From positions 1-37,463 of the forward strand of contig DAOUBP010000071.1 of the NCBI GenBank assembly GCA_034432655.1: a DNA stretch of 37,463 nt, given 5' to 3'. This stretch comes from DAOUBP01 sp034432655. Lineage in GTDB: Bacteria; Chloroflexota; Anaerolineae; CG2-30-64-16. Shown in pieces: positions 24,057-32,358 of the stretch. Every line of letters begins with the position of its first letter. Position 1 is the first letter of the stretch. The translations under genes were made by a program, and so were the position numbers. Below the pieces are notes generated by a model that saw nothing but the letters and a program-made list of their open reading frames with translations, had not been told where the DNA came from and made no database searches.

Positions 24057-24705
24057 ACAATTCGATCAGCCCTTTTTCGATCGCGTAACGCACCAGTTCG
24101 ACCCGGCTGTGCAGGTTAAGCTTGGTCATGATGTTTTCTCGATGGCGGTTGACCGTCTTGACGCTGATCACCAACGCATCGGCGATTTCCTGGTTCGATT
24201 TCCCCTCGGCGATTAAGGTCAATACCTCACGCTCGCGTTCGGTCAACACATCTAACCGTCCTGCCTCGCTGCTCTCGCGTTTGCTCAAGTAATCATCCAC
24301 CAGCAGCCGGGCGACCGAAGGGAAAAGGAACATCCCACCTGCGTGCACGGCGCGAATCGCGGCGATCAAATCATTGGCTGCCGCGCGTTTCGGCACGTAA
24401 CCGGACGCGCCGGCTCCCAACATTGCGAAGAAATACTGATCGTCCTCATGCATGGTGAGCGCCAGCACTGCGATTTCCGGGCAGGCCTTCTTGATCCGGC
24501 GCGTCGCCTCGATGCCGTTCAAGTCGGGCATCGAGATGTCCATCAGCACCACGTCCGGCCGCAATTCTTGGGCCAGGGCCACGCCCTGTAGTCCGTTCTC
24601 GGCCTCGCCGACGATGACCATGTCTGGATCCGAACTCAATAACATGCGCAGTCCGGCTCGCACAACCGCATGATCTTCAACCAACAAGATGCGAATTGGA
24701 CTCAT
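24052..24705 (-). CDS. NarL/FixJ-type response regulator
   Basis: 217 residues from ATG 24705 with GGAGG five bases upstream. The receiver domain (3-120) has acidic residues E10-D11, phosphoacceptor Asp56 in DVVLMDISMPD, and the late Lys in GYVPKRAAA. The LuxR-type helix-turn-helix (about 148-212) reads LTEREREVLTLIAEGKSNQEIA and VKTVNRHRENIMTKL. It follows its cognate kinase gene by about 100 bases on the same strand, and the redox module comes next, so it may control that module. Its stop codon falls in the terminus of a REP-like repeat. Confidence 0.95.
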   Translation of the reverse strand: MSPIRILLVEDHAVVRAGLRMLLSSDPDMVIVGEAENGLQGVALAQELRPDVVLMDISMPDLNGIEATRRIKKACPEIAVLALTMHEDDQYFFAMLGAGASGYVPKRAAANDLIAAIRAVHAGGMFLFPSVARLLVDDYLSKRESSEAGRLDVLTEREREVLTLIAEGKSNQEIADALVISVKTVNRHRENIMTKLNLHSRVELVRYAIEKGLIELS

Positions 24706-24802
24706 AGCGGCCTCCATGCCTCACATCGTAACGCGACATTCGTCCCGCAACCTGACATTGGCCCGTTCACCGCCGATGTGGTGCAGGAATACTGTAGGTG
24801 CT

Positions 24803-26851
24803 TCATTTGAGCGGCAGCTCGATCACCACACGCGTCCCCTGGCCGGGGGCCGAGTCAACCAGACAGCGGCCACCGACCAGCGCCGCGCGTTCGCGCAGGC
24901 CGACCAGCCCCAGGCCAGATCCGGGTGCATGGCGCGGCGGCGCAGCAGGGTCGAATCCGACCCCGTTATCGCTCACCTCCAGGCGCACACAGGCGCTGTC
25001 CCGGCTGAGCGTGAGACGGACCTGCGTGGCCTGTGCATGGCGCGCCACGTTGGTCAGCGCCTCTTGGGTGGCCCGGAACAGCACGGTCTCGTACTGCGCC
25101 GGCAAACGGTCCAGGCTGCGATCGGCGATCAGCTGGACATGGATCTCCGGATGACGGTTTTGATACTGCCGCACATACCAGCGCAGCGCAGGCACCAGGC
25201 CCAGGTCGTCCAGTTGGGCCGGTCGCAGGTCCGCCATGATATTGCGCAGCTCGACGATGGCCTGGTCGCTCATCTCGCGCAGATCGCGCACCACGGCAGT
25301 CGCCTGGGCGAGATCAGCGCCGGTGGCCAGTTGGGATTCTACTGCTGCCAGCCCCATGGCCAGGGCGGTCAGCTTTTGCCCCGTCTCGTCGTGCAGCTCG
25401 CAGGCAATTCGTTTCCGTTCCTCCTCTTGTGCGGTCACCAGGCGGCGCACCAGTTGCTCTAGTTGCGCTTCGCGCTCTTGTACCATCTGATACAGCCGGG
25501 CGTTGTCCATGGCCGCTGCGATCTGCCCGGCAAAGGCTGTCAGCAGCTGCAGCTCCTCTCGCCCCAGCAGCGGGTCCTCCTCCAGTGCAGCCAGCACCAG
25601 GCTGCCGAAAACCTGTTCCTTGGTGGCTAACGGCACCCCTAGCACTGCGCACTGATGCCCGTCGGCGAGTTTATCGGCGTTCAACAGCCGTATCTGCCCG
25701 TCAGCGCCGATGCCGACCGCCTGGCTGGTTGCCACGGCCTGCCTGGCTACCTCCTCCGTGGGCAGAGCGATGATCGCCTCGGGCGCATCCGGCCGCCGGT
25801 ACCTCTGGCGCAGGCGCACGCCTCCATCGGGCTCGATCAGATAGACCCCGGCGCAACAGGCACGCTTGAAGCTGTGCACCACCTGATAGAGCGCATCCTT
25901 CAACAAATGGTCCAGCTCGATGGTAGAGGTAAGGATGTGTGAAAGCTCCACCATGGCCGAGAGCTCGCGCGCCGTGGCCTGGAGCTGGATGTTGAGCGCT
26001 TCGACCTCGCTGGCCCGTCGCTGCTGGGCCTCCAGAGCCGCAGCCTGGGCCTCGATGCGAGCCTTGTTGGCGCGCGCCACCCGCAGTCGGCTCTCCAGTT
26101 CGAACGCGCGCAACGCGCTGCCCAGCGTGATGGTGATTCCGATGGCTGTCAGCCCGCGCAACAGCTGGATCGGGATGCCGACGGTGCGCACAAAGAACGC
26201 AGTGTTGATCGTCTGGGACGGGAACACCAGGCTGGGTCGCGTGAAGAGCTGCCCTACCAAACCGTAGATCAGAAAGCCCAAAGCGGCCCACAACAGCCCC
26301 TGGCCGTATTGCGACATGCCGCGCAGGTGAAAATCGCGTCGCTCCCGCAGCAAGGCCCAGGCGGCCAGCAATGAGCCCGGTATCGCCAGGCTGTAACGCG
26401 CCAGCACATCTGCGGCCACCAGCAGTTCCGCTAAGTCGGCCTGGTAACGCCAGTAGATCACTCCCACTGCGCCCAGCCAAAGCCCTGCCATGACGCCCAC
26501 CTGCAAATGGCTGATCAGCGGAGAAGTTTCAAAATCGGTCAGCAAACGCGAGCTGAAGCCCAACAGGCAGAGGAAGGAGAGCAGTAAGAGGGCAATGCGG
26601 ATCAGCTCTTCAACAGGGCCAGCGGTAAGGCCGCTTTCGTGTGCCGCGAAGATCTGAAACATCTCGAACCATTCGTGCGCGCCGTGCAGGATGCCGAACC
26701 AGGCCAGCGGCTTCAACGCGCGCGCAAAACGGAACTCCGACGCCCGGCCTGATTCCAACAGCACGACCAGCCCCAGCGAGAAGAGCGCCAGGCCATACAA
26801 AAAGTAGACATAAATGATGTTCTTCGTAAAGAACGCTGAGATGGCGTCCAT
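24803..26851 (-). CDS. NarX-type sensor histidine kinase with membrane sensor and GAF domain
   Basis: 682 residues. About seven membrane helices (10-250) form an integral sensor rather than a large outer loop. A coiled coil (about 250-300) leads into a GAF domain (about 303-455), then a HisKA_3 dimer region with the phosphorylated His487 in ACELHDETGQ, and a HATPase_c domain with EALTNVARHA (N box) and VSDNGVGFDP (G1), ending GLVGLRERAALVGG and GTRVVIELPL. This is the NarX/DegS class that pairs with NarL-type regulators, as the next gene is. A Cys pair at the start of the GAF domain (ACCAGVYL, 331-333) might sense redox state, which is speculation. Confidence 0.95.
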   Translation of the reverse strand: MDAISAFFTKNIIYVYFLYGLALFSLGLVVLLESGRASEFRFARALKPLAWFGILHGAHEWFEMFQIFAAHESGLTAGPVEELIRIALLLLSFLCLLGFSSRLLTDFETSPLISHLQVGVMAGLWLGAVGVIYWRYQADLAELLVAADVLARYSLAIPGSLLAAWALLRERRDFHLRGMSQYGQGLLWAALGFLIYGLVGQLFTRPSLVFPSQTINTAFFVRTVGIPIQLLRGLTAIGITITLGSALRAFELESRLRVARANKARIEAQAAALEAQQRRASEVEALNIQLQATARELSAMVELSHILTSTIELDHLLKDALYQVVHSFKRACCAGVYLIEPDGGVRLRQRYRRPDAPEAIIALPTEEVARQAVATSQAVGIGADGQIRLLNADKLADGHQCAVLGVPLATKEQVFGSLVLAALEEDPLLGREELQLLTAFAGQIAAAMDNARLYQMVQEREAQLEQLVRRLVTAQEEERKRIACELHDETGQKLTALAMGLAAVESQLATGADLAQATAVVRDLREMSDQAIVELRNIMADLRPAQLDDLGLVPALRWYVRQYQNRHPEIHVQLIADRSLDRLPAQYETVLFRATQEALTNVARHAQATQVRLTLSRDSACVRLEVSDNGVGFDPAAPPRHAPGSGLGLVGLRERAALVGGRCLVDSAPGQGTRVVIELPLK

Positions 26852-26861
26852 GAGAACGTCC

Positions 26862-27497
26862 TTACTGAATGCGCAGCTCCAGGCGTCCGTCCAGGGTTTG
26901 TACCTCTTCGATATACCATTGGCTTGTGTACCGCGCTAGTGCCTGATTAGCAACGGTTGGGATCAACGCGGTCACCAGCCCGGCAGGGGTGATGGATTCA
27001 GCCTGCAGATACAGACGGCCCTCCCTGGCCATTAGCCGGCCCGTCAACACCAGGTTTTGCACTTCGAGGGGTCCGTAGCCAAGCCTGCTTGCGCTGAAGA
27101 TGATCCTGTCCGGGATGAACCGCACCGCAGCGTCGGCCACCAGCAGGCCTTCCTGGCCCGTCACGCCCGACGTGATGGCATTTAACACGTCTGCTTCGGT
27201 GATCACCACCCGGTGGGGATCGAAAGTCGGTTCAGAGGTCGGCCCCGCCGCGGGGAAAGGTGTCGCGACCGGCTGCACCACCGGGGTCGGGACGAGCAAG
27301 GTGGGCCGGACGGTGACCGGGGGCAGGGTCGGCAGGATCTCGGCCGGCCGGGTCGCCAACAGCGGCGTGCCGCTCACCGGCGCCGGGGTCCAGATGCGGG
27401 CCGGGGAGCCCGGCGCGCGATAACGCACGTAAGCACCGGCCAGGCCGGCCAGCAGCGCCAACATGGCCAGGAGGGGGACGGCGATTTTGATCTTCAC
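26862..27497 (-). CDS. Secreted or membrane-anchored protein of unknown function, Pro/Thr linker plus C-terminal domain
   Basis: 211 residues from GTG 27497, chosen because GGAGG lies about nine bases upstream; a start at 27533 would overlap the -10 region. An N-terminal hydrophobic helix (about 5-24) is followed by a Pro/Thr/Val-rich linker (about 30-93) and a compact domain (about 96-211) with ITEADVLNAI, RIIFSASRLGYGPLEVQNLVLTGRL and WYIEEVQTLDGRLELRI. The domain looks like a lipid-binding type such as DUF2993/LmeA, but I cannot confirm it. It stops ten bases before the start of the histidine kinase and is probably co-transcribed with it, so it may be an extracytoplasmic accessory. Confidence 0.7.
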   Translation of the reverse strand: MKIKIAVPLLAMLALLAGLAGAYVRYRAPGSPARIWTPAPVSGTPLLATRPAEILPTLPPVTVRPTLLVPTPVVQPVATPFPAAGPTSEPTFDPHRVVITEADVLNAITSGVTGQEGLLVADAAVRFIPDRIIFSASRLGYGPLEVQNLVLTGRLMAREGRLYLQAESITPAGLVTALIPTVANQALARYTSQWYIEEVQTLDGRLELRIQ

Positions 27498-27796
27498 AGG
27501 TCTCGGGCCTCCAGTACAAACAAAGTATAACACGAGAACCTATACTTTCACTACACCGGCCTGCCTGCCCTACAACCCCGAGCCCCAACGTTGTCTTTGG
27601 TGGCGCATCACCCTGAGCCGATCAGCTTGCTACCGCTGCGGATGGTAACGGCATTCTTGCACCCCATTTGTGGGTGCCCCTGCCGGCGTTGGAGATCGGC
27701 ATCCTCGTGGCGAGATCGGGTCGGTCAACCGTGTGAGGAGCGGGGGAGGGTGGAGAAGACGAAGTTGGCATCTGAGGATGCGGTCAGGGAGCATCC
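27498..27796. other. Gene-free stretch with weak promoter and hairpins
   Basis: No convincing gene. On the minus strand a -10-like TATACT (about 27529-27524) lies ahead of the unknown secreted protein, with no clear -35. GCACCC...GGGTGC (27659-27677) is a small hairpin. The right end holds half of the hairpin at the fbpC-like 3' end. Confidence 0.6.
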
Positions 27797-27811
27797 TCAA
27801 ATGCCGTCTTC
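27755..27811 (-). terminator. Long hairpin across the stop codon of the iron transporter ATPase gene
   Basis: GGCATCTGAGGATGC (27767-27781), nine bases, GCATCCTCAAATGCC (27791-27805) form a 15-base stem with one mismatch. GAAGAC (27755-27760) and GTCTTC (27806-27811) extend it. The stop codon (27799-27797) is within the stem. There is no T tract, so it may act as an end-stabilising hairpin rather than a classical terminator. Confidence 0.6.
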
Positions 27812-28864
27812 CCGGCTTACCGCCTCATCTCCGCTGAACACTGCCAGCGGATGGTCGGCGCTGATGTAGACGCGCACCCGCGCGCCGGGCGGATGCAGCG
27901 CAGTGTGAGGCATCTGCGCGTGGAGGAGCTGTCCGCTGTCCAGGCGGAGGCGATAGAGGTTATCGGCGCCGCGGAAGAGGCGCTGCACAATGACGCCGTT
28001 CCCCGCCAGATCGGGCTTGAAGCTCACGTCGTCCCCCCGCAGCGCGATCTCCACCGGGGTGCCCGGTGCCAGGGCCAAGCGCTGCTGCACCAGGCCCAAC
28101 GGGGTTACGATCCCCTCCGGGACGGCCCGGCCAGGCAGGAAATCGCTGCCCCCCATGAACTGGGCCACGAAACGGGTGGCGGCGGCATGAAAGATCTGTT
28201 CGGGGGTGCCGATCTGCTCGATCTGCCCGTGGCGAAATACCCCTAGCCGATCTCCCATGTAGAGCGCTTCCTCTTGATCGTGGGTGACGAAGACTGCAGT
28301 GACCCCTTTGGCCTTGAGGATCGCCCGCACCTGCTCCCGCATCTCCGTGCGGAGGTCGGCGTCCAGGCTGCTGAACGGCTCGTCCAACAACAGCACCAAC
28401 GGATAAGGGGCCAACGCCCGCGCCAGCGCAGTGCGTTGACGCTCGCCGCCGGAGAGGGCATGGGGATAGCGCCGCGCCAGATGTTCCAGCCCGACCAGCG
28501 CCAGCATCTCGGCCGTCCTGGCCCGTACCTCGCCGGCCGGCCGGCCGGTCAGCCCGAACGCGATGTTCTGGGCCACGCTCAGGTGGGGGAAGAGCGCGTG
28601 TTCCTGGAAGACCATCCCCACCTGCCTCTGCTCCGGCGGGACAAGGACCCCCGGCCCGGCGACCGTCCGGCCATTCAGCCGGATCACCCCCTCGTCAGGA
28701 CGTTCCAGCCCGGCGATCAGGCGCAGGGTGGTGGTCTTCCCACAGCCGCTGGGGCCCACCAGCGCCAGGATTTCGCCTTCGGCGCATGCGAACGAAATAC
28801 CAGCTACGGCAGCCACCTCTTCGCGGCCGAAGCGTTTGGTTAGACGCTCAACTTCCAACATCAT
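27797..28864 (-). CDS. fbpC: Ferric iron ABC transporter ATPase (FbpC-like)
   Basis: 355 residues from ATG 28864, overlapping the permease stop by four bases (an adjacent ATG at 28861 is equally possible). Walker A GPSGCGKT 37-44, Q loop MVFQEHALFPHL, signature LSGGERQ 137-143, Walker B LVLLLDEP 156-163, and the H loop VFVTHDQEEAL. A C-terminal TOBE-type domain (about 245-350) is typical of the Fbp/Pot/Mal group. It powers the import of periplasmic Fe(III) together with the two-domain permease and the lipoprotein upstream. A longer reading frame to 29446 is only open sequence through the permease and is ignored. Confidence 0.93.
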   Translation of the reverse strand: MMLEVERLTKRFGREEVAAVAGISFACAEGEILALVGPSGCGKTTTLRLIAGLERPDEGVIRLNGRTVAGPGVLVPPEQRQVGMVFQEHALFPHLSVAQNIAFGLTGRPAGEVRARTAEMLALVGLEHLARRYPHALSGGERQRTALARALAPYPLVLLLDEPFSSLDADLRTEMREQVRAILKAKGVTAVFVTHDQEEALYMGDRLGVFRHGQIEQIGTPEQIFHAAATRFVAQFMGGSDFLPGRAVPEGIVTPLGLVQQRLALAPGTPVEIALRGDDVSFKPDLAGNGVIVQRLFRGADNLYRLRLDSGQLLHAQMPHTALHPPGARVRVYISADHPLAVFSGDEAVSREDGI

Positions 28865-30504
28865 CGCAGAATCTGCTCCCGACGCAAAAGAAAATACAGC
28901 GGCACAGCCGCGGCAAGCACCAATAGCAGGGCGGCCGGCGCGGCTTGCATGTAGAACCCGTCCTCTGCCCAGATCCACACCCGCACCGCCAGGGTCTCGA
29001 ACCCGGCCGGCCGCAGCAAGAGGGTGGCCGGCAGCTCCTTGAGGGAGGTCAGGAAGACCAACGCCGCACCGGCCAGCAGGCCGGGCAGCACCAGCGGTAA
29101 CGTGATCTGGGTGAAGGTTTGCCACGCCGTGCGTCCCAGCGTGCGCGCAGCCTCTTCCAGCGCGGGCGCCAGCTGGCCCAGCGCCGACTCGCTGGCCCGC
29201 ACAGCCTGGGGCAAGTAGCGCAGCACATAGGCGATCACCACTGCCAACGGCGTGCCGTAGAGGAAGGGCAGGGTGCGGTTCACCAGCAGCACCAGGCTGA
29301 GGGCCACAACCACCCCCGGGATGGCGTAGCCGACCTGACACAGCCGGGAAATGACCTGCGCGAACCGGCCAGGATGACGGACCGCCAGTATCCCCACCGG
29401 CAACGACAGCGCAACGGCCAGCAGGGCGGCCAGCCCTGCGCTCCACAGGCTGTTCCAGACGAACCCGCCGAGGCCCTGCGAACCGGTGCGAAACACCGTG
29501 TGCAGGGTATCTGGCTCACGCAAGGCGGCCACGCTCCAGGCGATCAACACCGCCACCGGCACGCCTAAGCTGAGACTCGTCGTCCCCAGCGTAGCAAGGA
29601 AGGCGGGGACGCGCCAGCGGCCCAGCGTGATACGCGGGGCCGGCCGCCAGCCGCTCTCCATCTGGGTGAAGCGCGCCTGGCCCTGCACGCGCAATTCGGC
29701 CCACAGCAGGCCCAGCGCCAGCAGGATCAGCACACCACTCAGGGCTGCCGCAGCTGAGCGGTCGTAGCGGCCGGCCAGCTGCACGAAAATGGCGGAGGAG
29801 AAGGTCTCGTAGCGCAACAGCGCCACCGTGCCGTACTCGGCCAACACATCCAGCGCCACCAGCAAGGCCCCGGCCGCCAGCCCCGGCCGTAACGCGGGCA
29901 GCGTCACCTCCCACCACGTGCGCCAGGGCCCGCGGCCCAGGGTGCGCGCCGACTCCTCCAGCCCGGCGTGAAGTGAGCGGAACGCAGCCCCGCTTAGCAG
30001 GTAGACGTATGGGTAGCTGAACAGTATCAGCACAAACGCCGCGCCCCAGAAGCCCAGTGGGCTAGGGGTGGCGATCGGTCTGCCGAACAGCTCCGCCAGC
30101 AGCTGTGGGATCAGGCCCCCGCGCGGGCGCAGCAGCGCCAGGTGTACGATCGCGCCGATGTACGCAGGGATGGCTAGCGGCAGTGCCAGCAGCCAGCGAA
30201 AAGCGCGGTAGCCGGGCAGGTCGGTGCGTTCGGTCAGCCAGGCCAAGCTCGCGCCCACGGCCAACGCGCCGGCCGTCACCGCGGCTGCCAGCAACAGGGT
30301 ATTGCCCAGCAGCCGCCCCAGCCTGGCCTGCAGCAGCCGCGCCCAGGTTGCGGGGTCGGCAGTGATGGCGCGCAGCAGGATATAGATCAGGGGGATGGCC
30401 GCGCAAAGCGCCACCAGCCCGGCGATCAGCGCCAGCCGCAAGCTGAGCGCAGGCCAGAGCCGGCCGCGCAGCAGCGAAAGAGAGAGCCTCTGGTTGAAGT
30501 ACAT
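28861..30504 (-). CDS. fbpB: Ferric iron ABC transporter permease (FbpB-like, two fused domains)
   Basis: 547 residues with about twelve membrane helices in two homologous halves. Each half has an inner-membrane-component motif of the EAA type: EESARTLGRGPWRTWWEVTLPALRP in the first, LEEAARTLGRTAWQTFTQITLPL in the second. This doubled layout is typical of the FbpB/SfuB iron permeases. It overlaps fbpC by four bases downstream, and follows fbpA by about 110 bases that contain a small CACGAA inverted repeat. Confidence 0.94.
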   Translation of the reverse strand: MYFNQRLSLSLLRGRLWPALSLRLALIAGLVALCAAIPLIYILLRAITADPATWARLLQARLGRLLGNTLLLAAAVTAGALAVGASLAWLTERTDLPGYRAFRWLLALPLAIPAYIGAIVHLALLRPRGGLIPQLLAELFGRPIATPSPLGFWGAAFVLILFSYPYVYLLSGAAFRSLHAGLEESARTLGRGPWRTWWEVTLPALRPGLAAGALLVALDVLAEYGTVALLRYETFSSAIFVQLAGRYDRSAAAALSGVLILLALGLLWAELRVQGQARFTQMESGWRPAPRITLGRWRVPAFLATLGTTSLSLGVPVAVLIAWSVAALREPDTLHTVFRTGSQGLGGFVWNSLWSAGLAALLAVALSLPVGILAVRHPGRFAQVISRLCQVGYAIPGVVVALSLVLLVNRTLPFLYGTPLAVVIAYVLRYLPQAVRASESALGQLAPALEEAARTLGRTAWQTFTQITLPLVLPGLLAGAALVFLTSLKELPATLLLRPAGFETLAVRVWIWAEDGFYMQAAPAALLLVLAAAVPLYFLLRREQILR

Positions 30505-30552
30505 GAAGTCCCTTGTCGGTCAGATTCTTGTCGGCGAGCGAGGGATTTTGCT

Positions 30553-30591
30553 GCCACGAACTACACGAAGGTCGTCGGGTCAATTCGTGGC
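30553..30591. repeat. GCCACGAA...TTCGTGGC inverted repeat between fbpA and fbpB
   Basis: GCCACGAA (30553-30560) and TTCGTGGC (30584-30591) form a perfect 8-base stem, with a second CACGAA unit at 30564-30569. It may reduce or separate expression of the permease/ATPase from the binding protein, but no T run is present. Confidence 0.55.
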
Positions 30592-30615
30592 TGCATCCGT
30601 CTTGTCAGGTTCCGG

Positions 30616-31668
30616 TTACGGCAAGCCCACCTTTTCCAGCAGAGCGAAGGTGGCGTCGAAGGCGCGCGTGGCCTCAGCCATGTTCACCTCTGCCAGGCGT
30701 AGGCCGGTCAACGGCTGCACGCCCGGCCGCAGGGCCACACCGGGCAGCAGAGGATACTCGTAGTTCGCCTCCGCGAAAAGCCGCTGCCCCTCGGCCGAGA
30801 CCAGGAAGTCCACGAACGCCTGCGCTGCCGGGAGGTTGGCCTCCCGGTCCACCACGGCCACCGCGGTCGCGTTGGTCAACAGGCCCATCTGCCCCGGTCC
30901 CTGATCGGGGAAGATGATACCGACCGGGCTGCCCTCTGCCTGTTGTAAATAGAAGTAATAGTGGTTCACCAGGCCCAGCGCGAACTCGCCCGCGCCCACC
31001 GCCTTGCGCACGTCGGTGTGGCCGCCGAAGAAGGTGACATCGTTGTCGAGCAGCCCCCGTAACCAGGCTTCGGTCGCCGGCTCGCCCAGCAACTGGCGCA
31101 TGGCCGCGATTTGGGCCTGTAACGAGCCGTTGGTCGAGCCGGCTGCTGCGATCTGCCCCCGCCATCGCGGGTCGGTGAGCTCCAACAACGACCCGGGCAG
31201 ATCTTGCGGCTTCACCAGGTCGGTGTTGTACATGATTACGCGCGCCCGTTGCGTGACCCCCGTCCAGAGGCCCTCCGGGTCCACGAACTGAGCCGGCAGT
31301 TGCCCGGCCCCTGCAGGCCGGTAGGGCCGGAAGACGCCCTGGCGCGCCAGCGCCTGGATGGTGAACAGCTCGGTGGTGATAAACAGATCAGCCTGCGGGT
31401 TGTGCTTTTCCTCCAACAGCGCGTTGGCCAGCTGGCTGTTGCTGCCCGTTTTGAGCAGCACCCTGACTGCGGGGTAACGCGCCTGGAAAGCATCAATCAC
31501 CGGTTGGATGAGCGCCTCGGAGCGGCCCGAGTAGATGACCAGGTTCCCCCCGATCGGCGCATCGGTTGTGCCGGCCACAGCCGGCGTTTTGACTTGGGCC
31601 GCCGGGGCACAGGCGGTCAACGCCAACAAAAGCCACAGAAGCATGGAGAGGATTCGCCATCGTGACAT
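30616..31668 (-). CDS. fbpA: Ferric iron-binding lipoprotein (FbpA-like)
   Basis: 350 residues. A signal peptide ending LLLALTAC gives a lipid-attached Cys20. The periplasmic-binding-protein type II domain begins GNLVIYSGRSEALIQPVIDAF, as in FbpA/FutA proteins, and has the paired tyrosines Y237-Y238 (NHYYFYL) which bind Fe(III) in this family. It is extracytoplasmic and delivers iron to the fbpB-fbpC transporter encoded downstream. AAGGAG lies seven bases before the start. A 7-1-7 Fur-type box lies just upstream of the ribosome site, so repression by iron is expected. Confidence 0.94.
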   Translation of the reverse strand: MSRWRILSMLLWLLLALTACAPAAQVKTPAVAGTTDAPIGGNLVIYSGRSEALIQPVIDAFQARYPAVRVLLKTGSNSQLANALLEEKHNPQADLFITTELFTIQALARQGVFRPYRPAGAGQLPAQFVDPEGLWTGVTQRARVIMYNTDLVKPQDLPGSLLELTDPRWRGQIAAAGSTNGSLQAQIAAMRQLLGEPATEAWLRGLLDNDVTFFGGHTDVRKAVGAGEFALGLVNHYYFYLQQAEGSPVGIIFPDQGPGQMGLLTNATAVAVVDREANLPAAQAFVDFLVSAEGQRLFAEANYEYPLLPGVALRPGVQPLTGLRLAEVNMAEATRAFDATFALLEKVGLP

Positions 31669-31684
31669 TTAGAAGCTCCTTAAT

Positions 31685-31699
31685 TGCAAATGATTTGCA
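31685..31699. promoter_or_regulatory. Fur-type operator ahead of fbpA
   Basis: TGCAAATGATTTGCA is a perfect 7-1-7 palindrome, the arrangement used by Fur-family repressors (consensus TGATAATNATTATCA; five of seven arm positions agree). It lies 16 bases before the fbpA start (31668), overlapping the expected transcription start region. Given the iron transporter downstream, Fur is the best guess; another Fur-family member is possible. Confidence 0.7.
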
Positions 31700-31764
31700 T
31701 CAAGCTTACATCACATAGTCCCGGTCTGACAATGAGCTATATCACAATCGCGGCCTGTCCGGCT

Positions 31765-31793
31765 TTGTACAGGGGATAGCTTGATGGTAAGAT
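31765..31793 (+). promoter_or_regulatory. Promoter of the RpiB-like / rocD / dehydrogenase operon
   Basis: TTGTAC (31765-31770), 17 bases, TAAGAT (31788-31793), leaving a leader of about 75 bases before the first ATG. It is divergent from fbpA. Confidence 0.55.
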
Positions 31794-31875
31794 GCGGTCG
31801 CGATGAGTGCTGGCGGCCGTTTGATGGGCCTGCATTGAGGCCGTCGCACAGCTTTGATCCTACACAGGTGCGACT

Positions 31876-32358
31876 ATGAAAATTGCAGTCTCTAGCGATG
31901 AACATTCGCCATTGGTTGATGCTATCCTGGAAGAGCTGGCCAGACGGGGCCACCAGGTTGCATATTTTGGCCCCCGGCCTGGCGAACCGGCGAGCGAAGA
32001 ACACGATTGGCCGGTGGTGACCGTGAAAGCTGTGACGCAAGTGGCGCAGGGCCAGGCTGACGAAGCCATCGTCATGTGTTGGACCGGCACAGGTGCCAGC
32101 CTGGCGGCAAACAAGGTGCCCGGCATCCGCGCCGCGCTGTGCCACGACGCCGAGACAGCCCGTGGCGCACGCATCTGGAATCACGCCAATGTGTTGGCCC
32201 TCAGCCTGCGCGCGACCCCCATCCCCATCGCCAAGGAAATCCTGGATGCCTGGTTCAACACCCCTTATAGCGATGACCCCTGGAATCTGAAGCAGATGGC
32301 GCGCATTCGCGCACTGGAGGCGGGGTCTGGCACACTAGAAGAGGACGAAAAAAAATGA
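31876..32358 (+). CDS. RpiB/LacAB-family protein with altered active site
   Basis: 160 residues, the full length of ribose-5-phosphate isomerase B. Matching segments: MKIAVSSDEH (family: CDH), an ICGTGVGIS-like motif that reads MCWTGTGAS, AANKVPGIRAAL, and NVLALSLR. The catalytic-base Cys (Cys68) is kept, but the following Gly is Trp69, and the His of the RQHND-like motif is Trp101 (RIWNH). It may therefore use another substrate. An ATG overlapping its stop by four bases starts the ornithine aminotransferase, so the two are probably made together. This suggests a role in the amino-acid module instead of the pentose phosphate pathway. Confidence 0.85.
   Translation: MKIAVSSDEHSPLVDAILEELARRGHQVAYFGPRPGEPASEEHDWPVVTVKAVTQVAQGQADEAIVMCWTGTGASLAANKVPGIRAALCHDAETARGARIWNHANVLALSLRATPIPIAKEILDAWFNTPYSDDPWNLKQMARIRALEAGSGTLEEDEKK

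Noticed and set aside
28865..29446. Upstream extension of the FbpC-like ATPase by about 190 residues
   Set aside because: Overlaps the permease coding sequence in another frame; the ABC domain begins cleanly at MMLEVERLTKRF.
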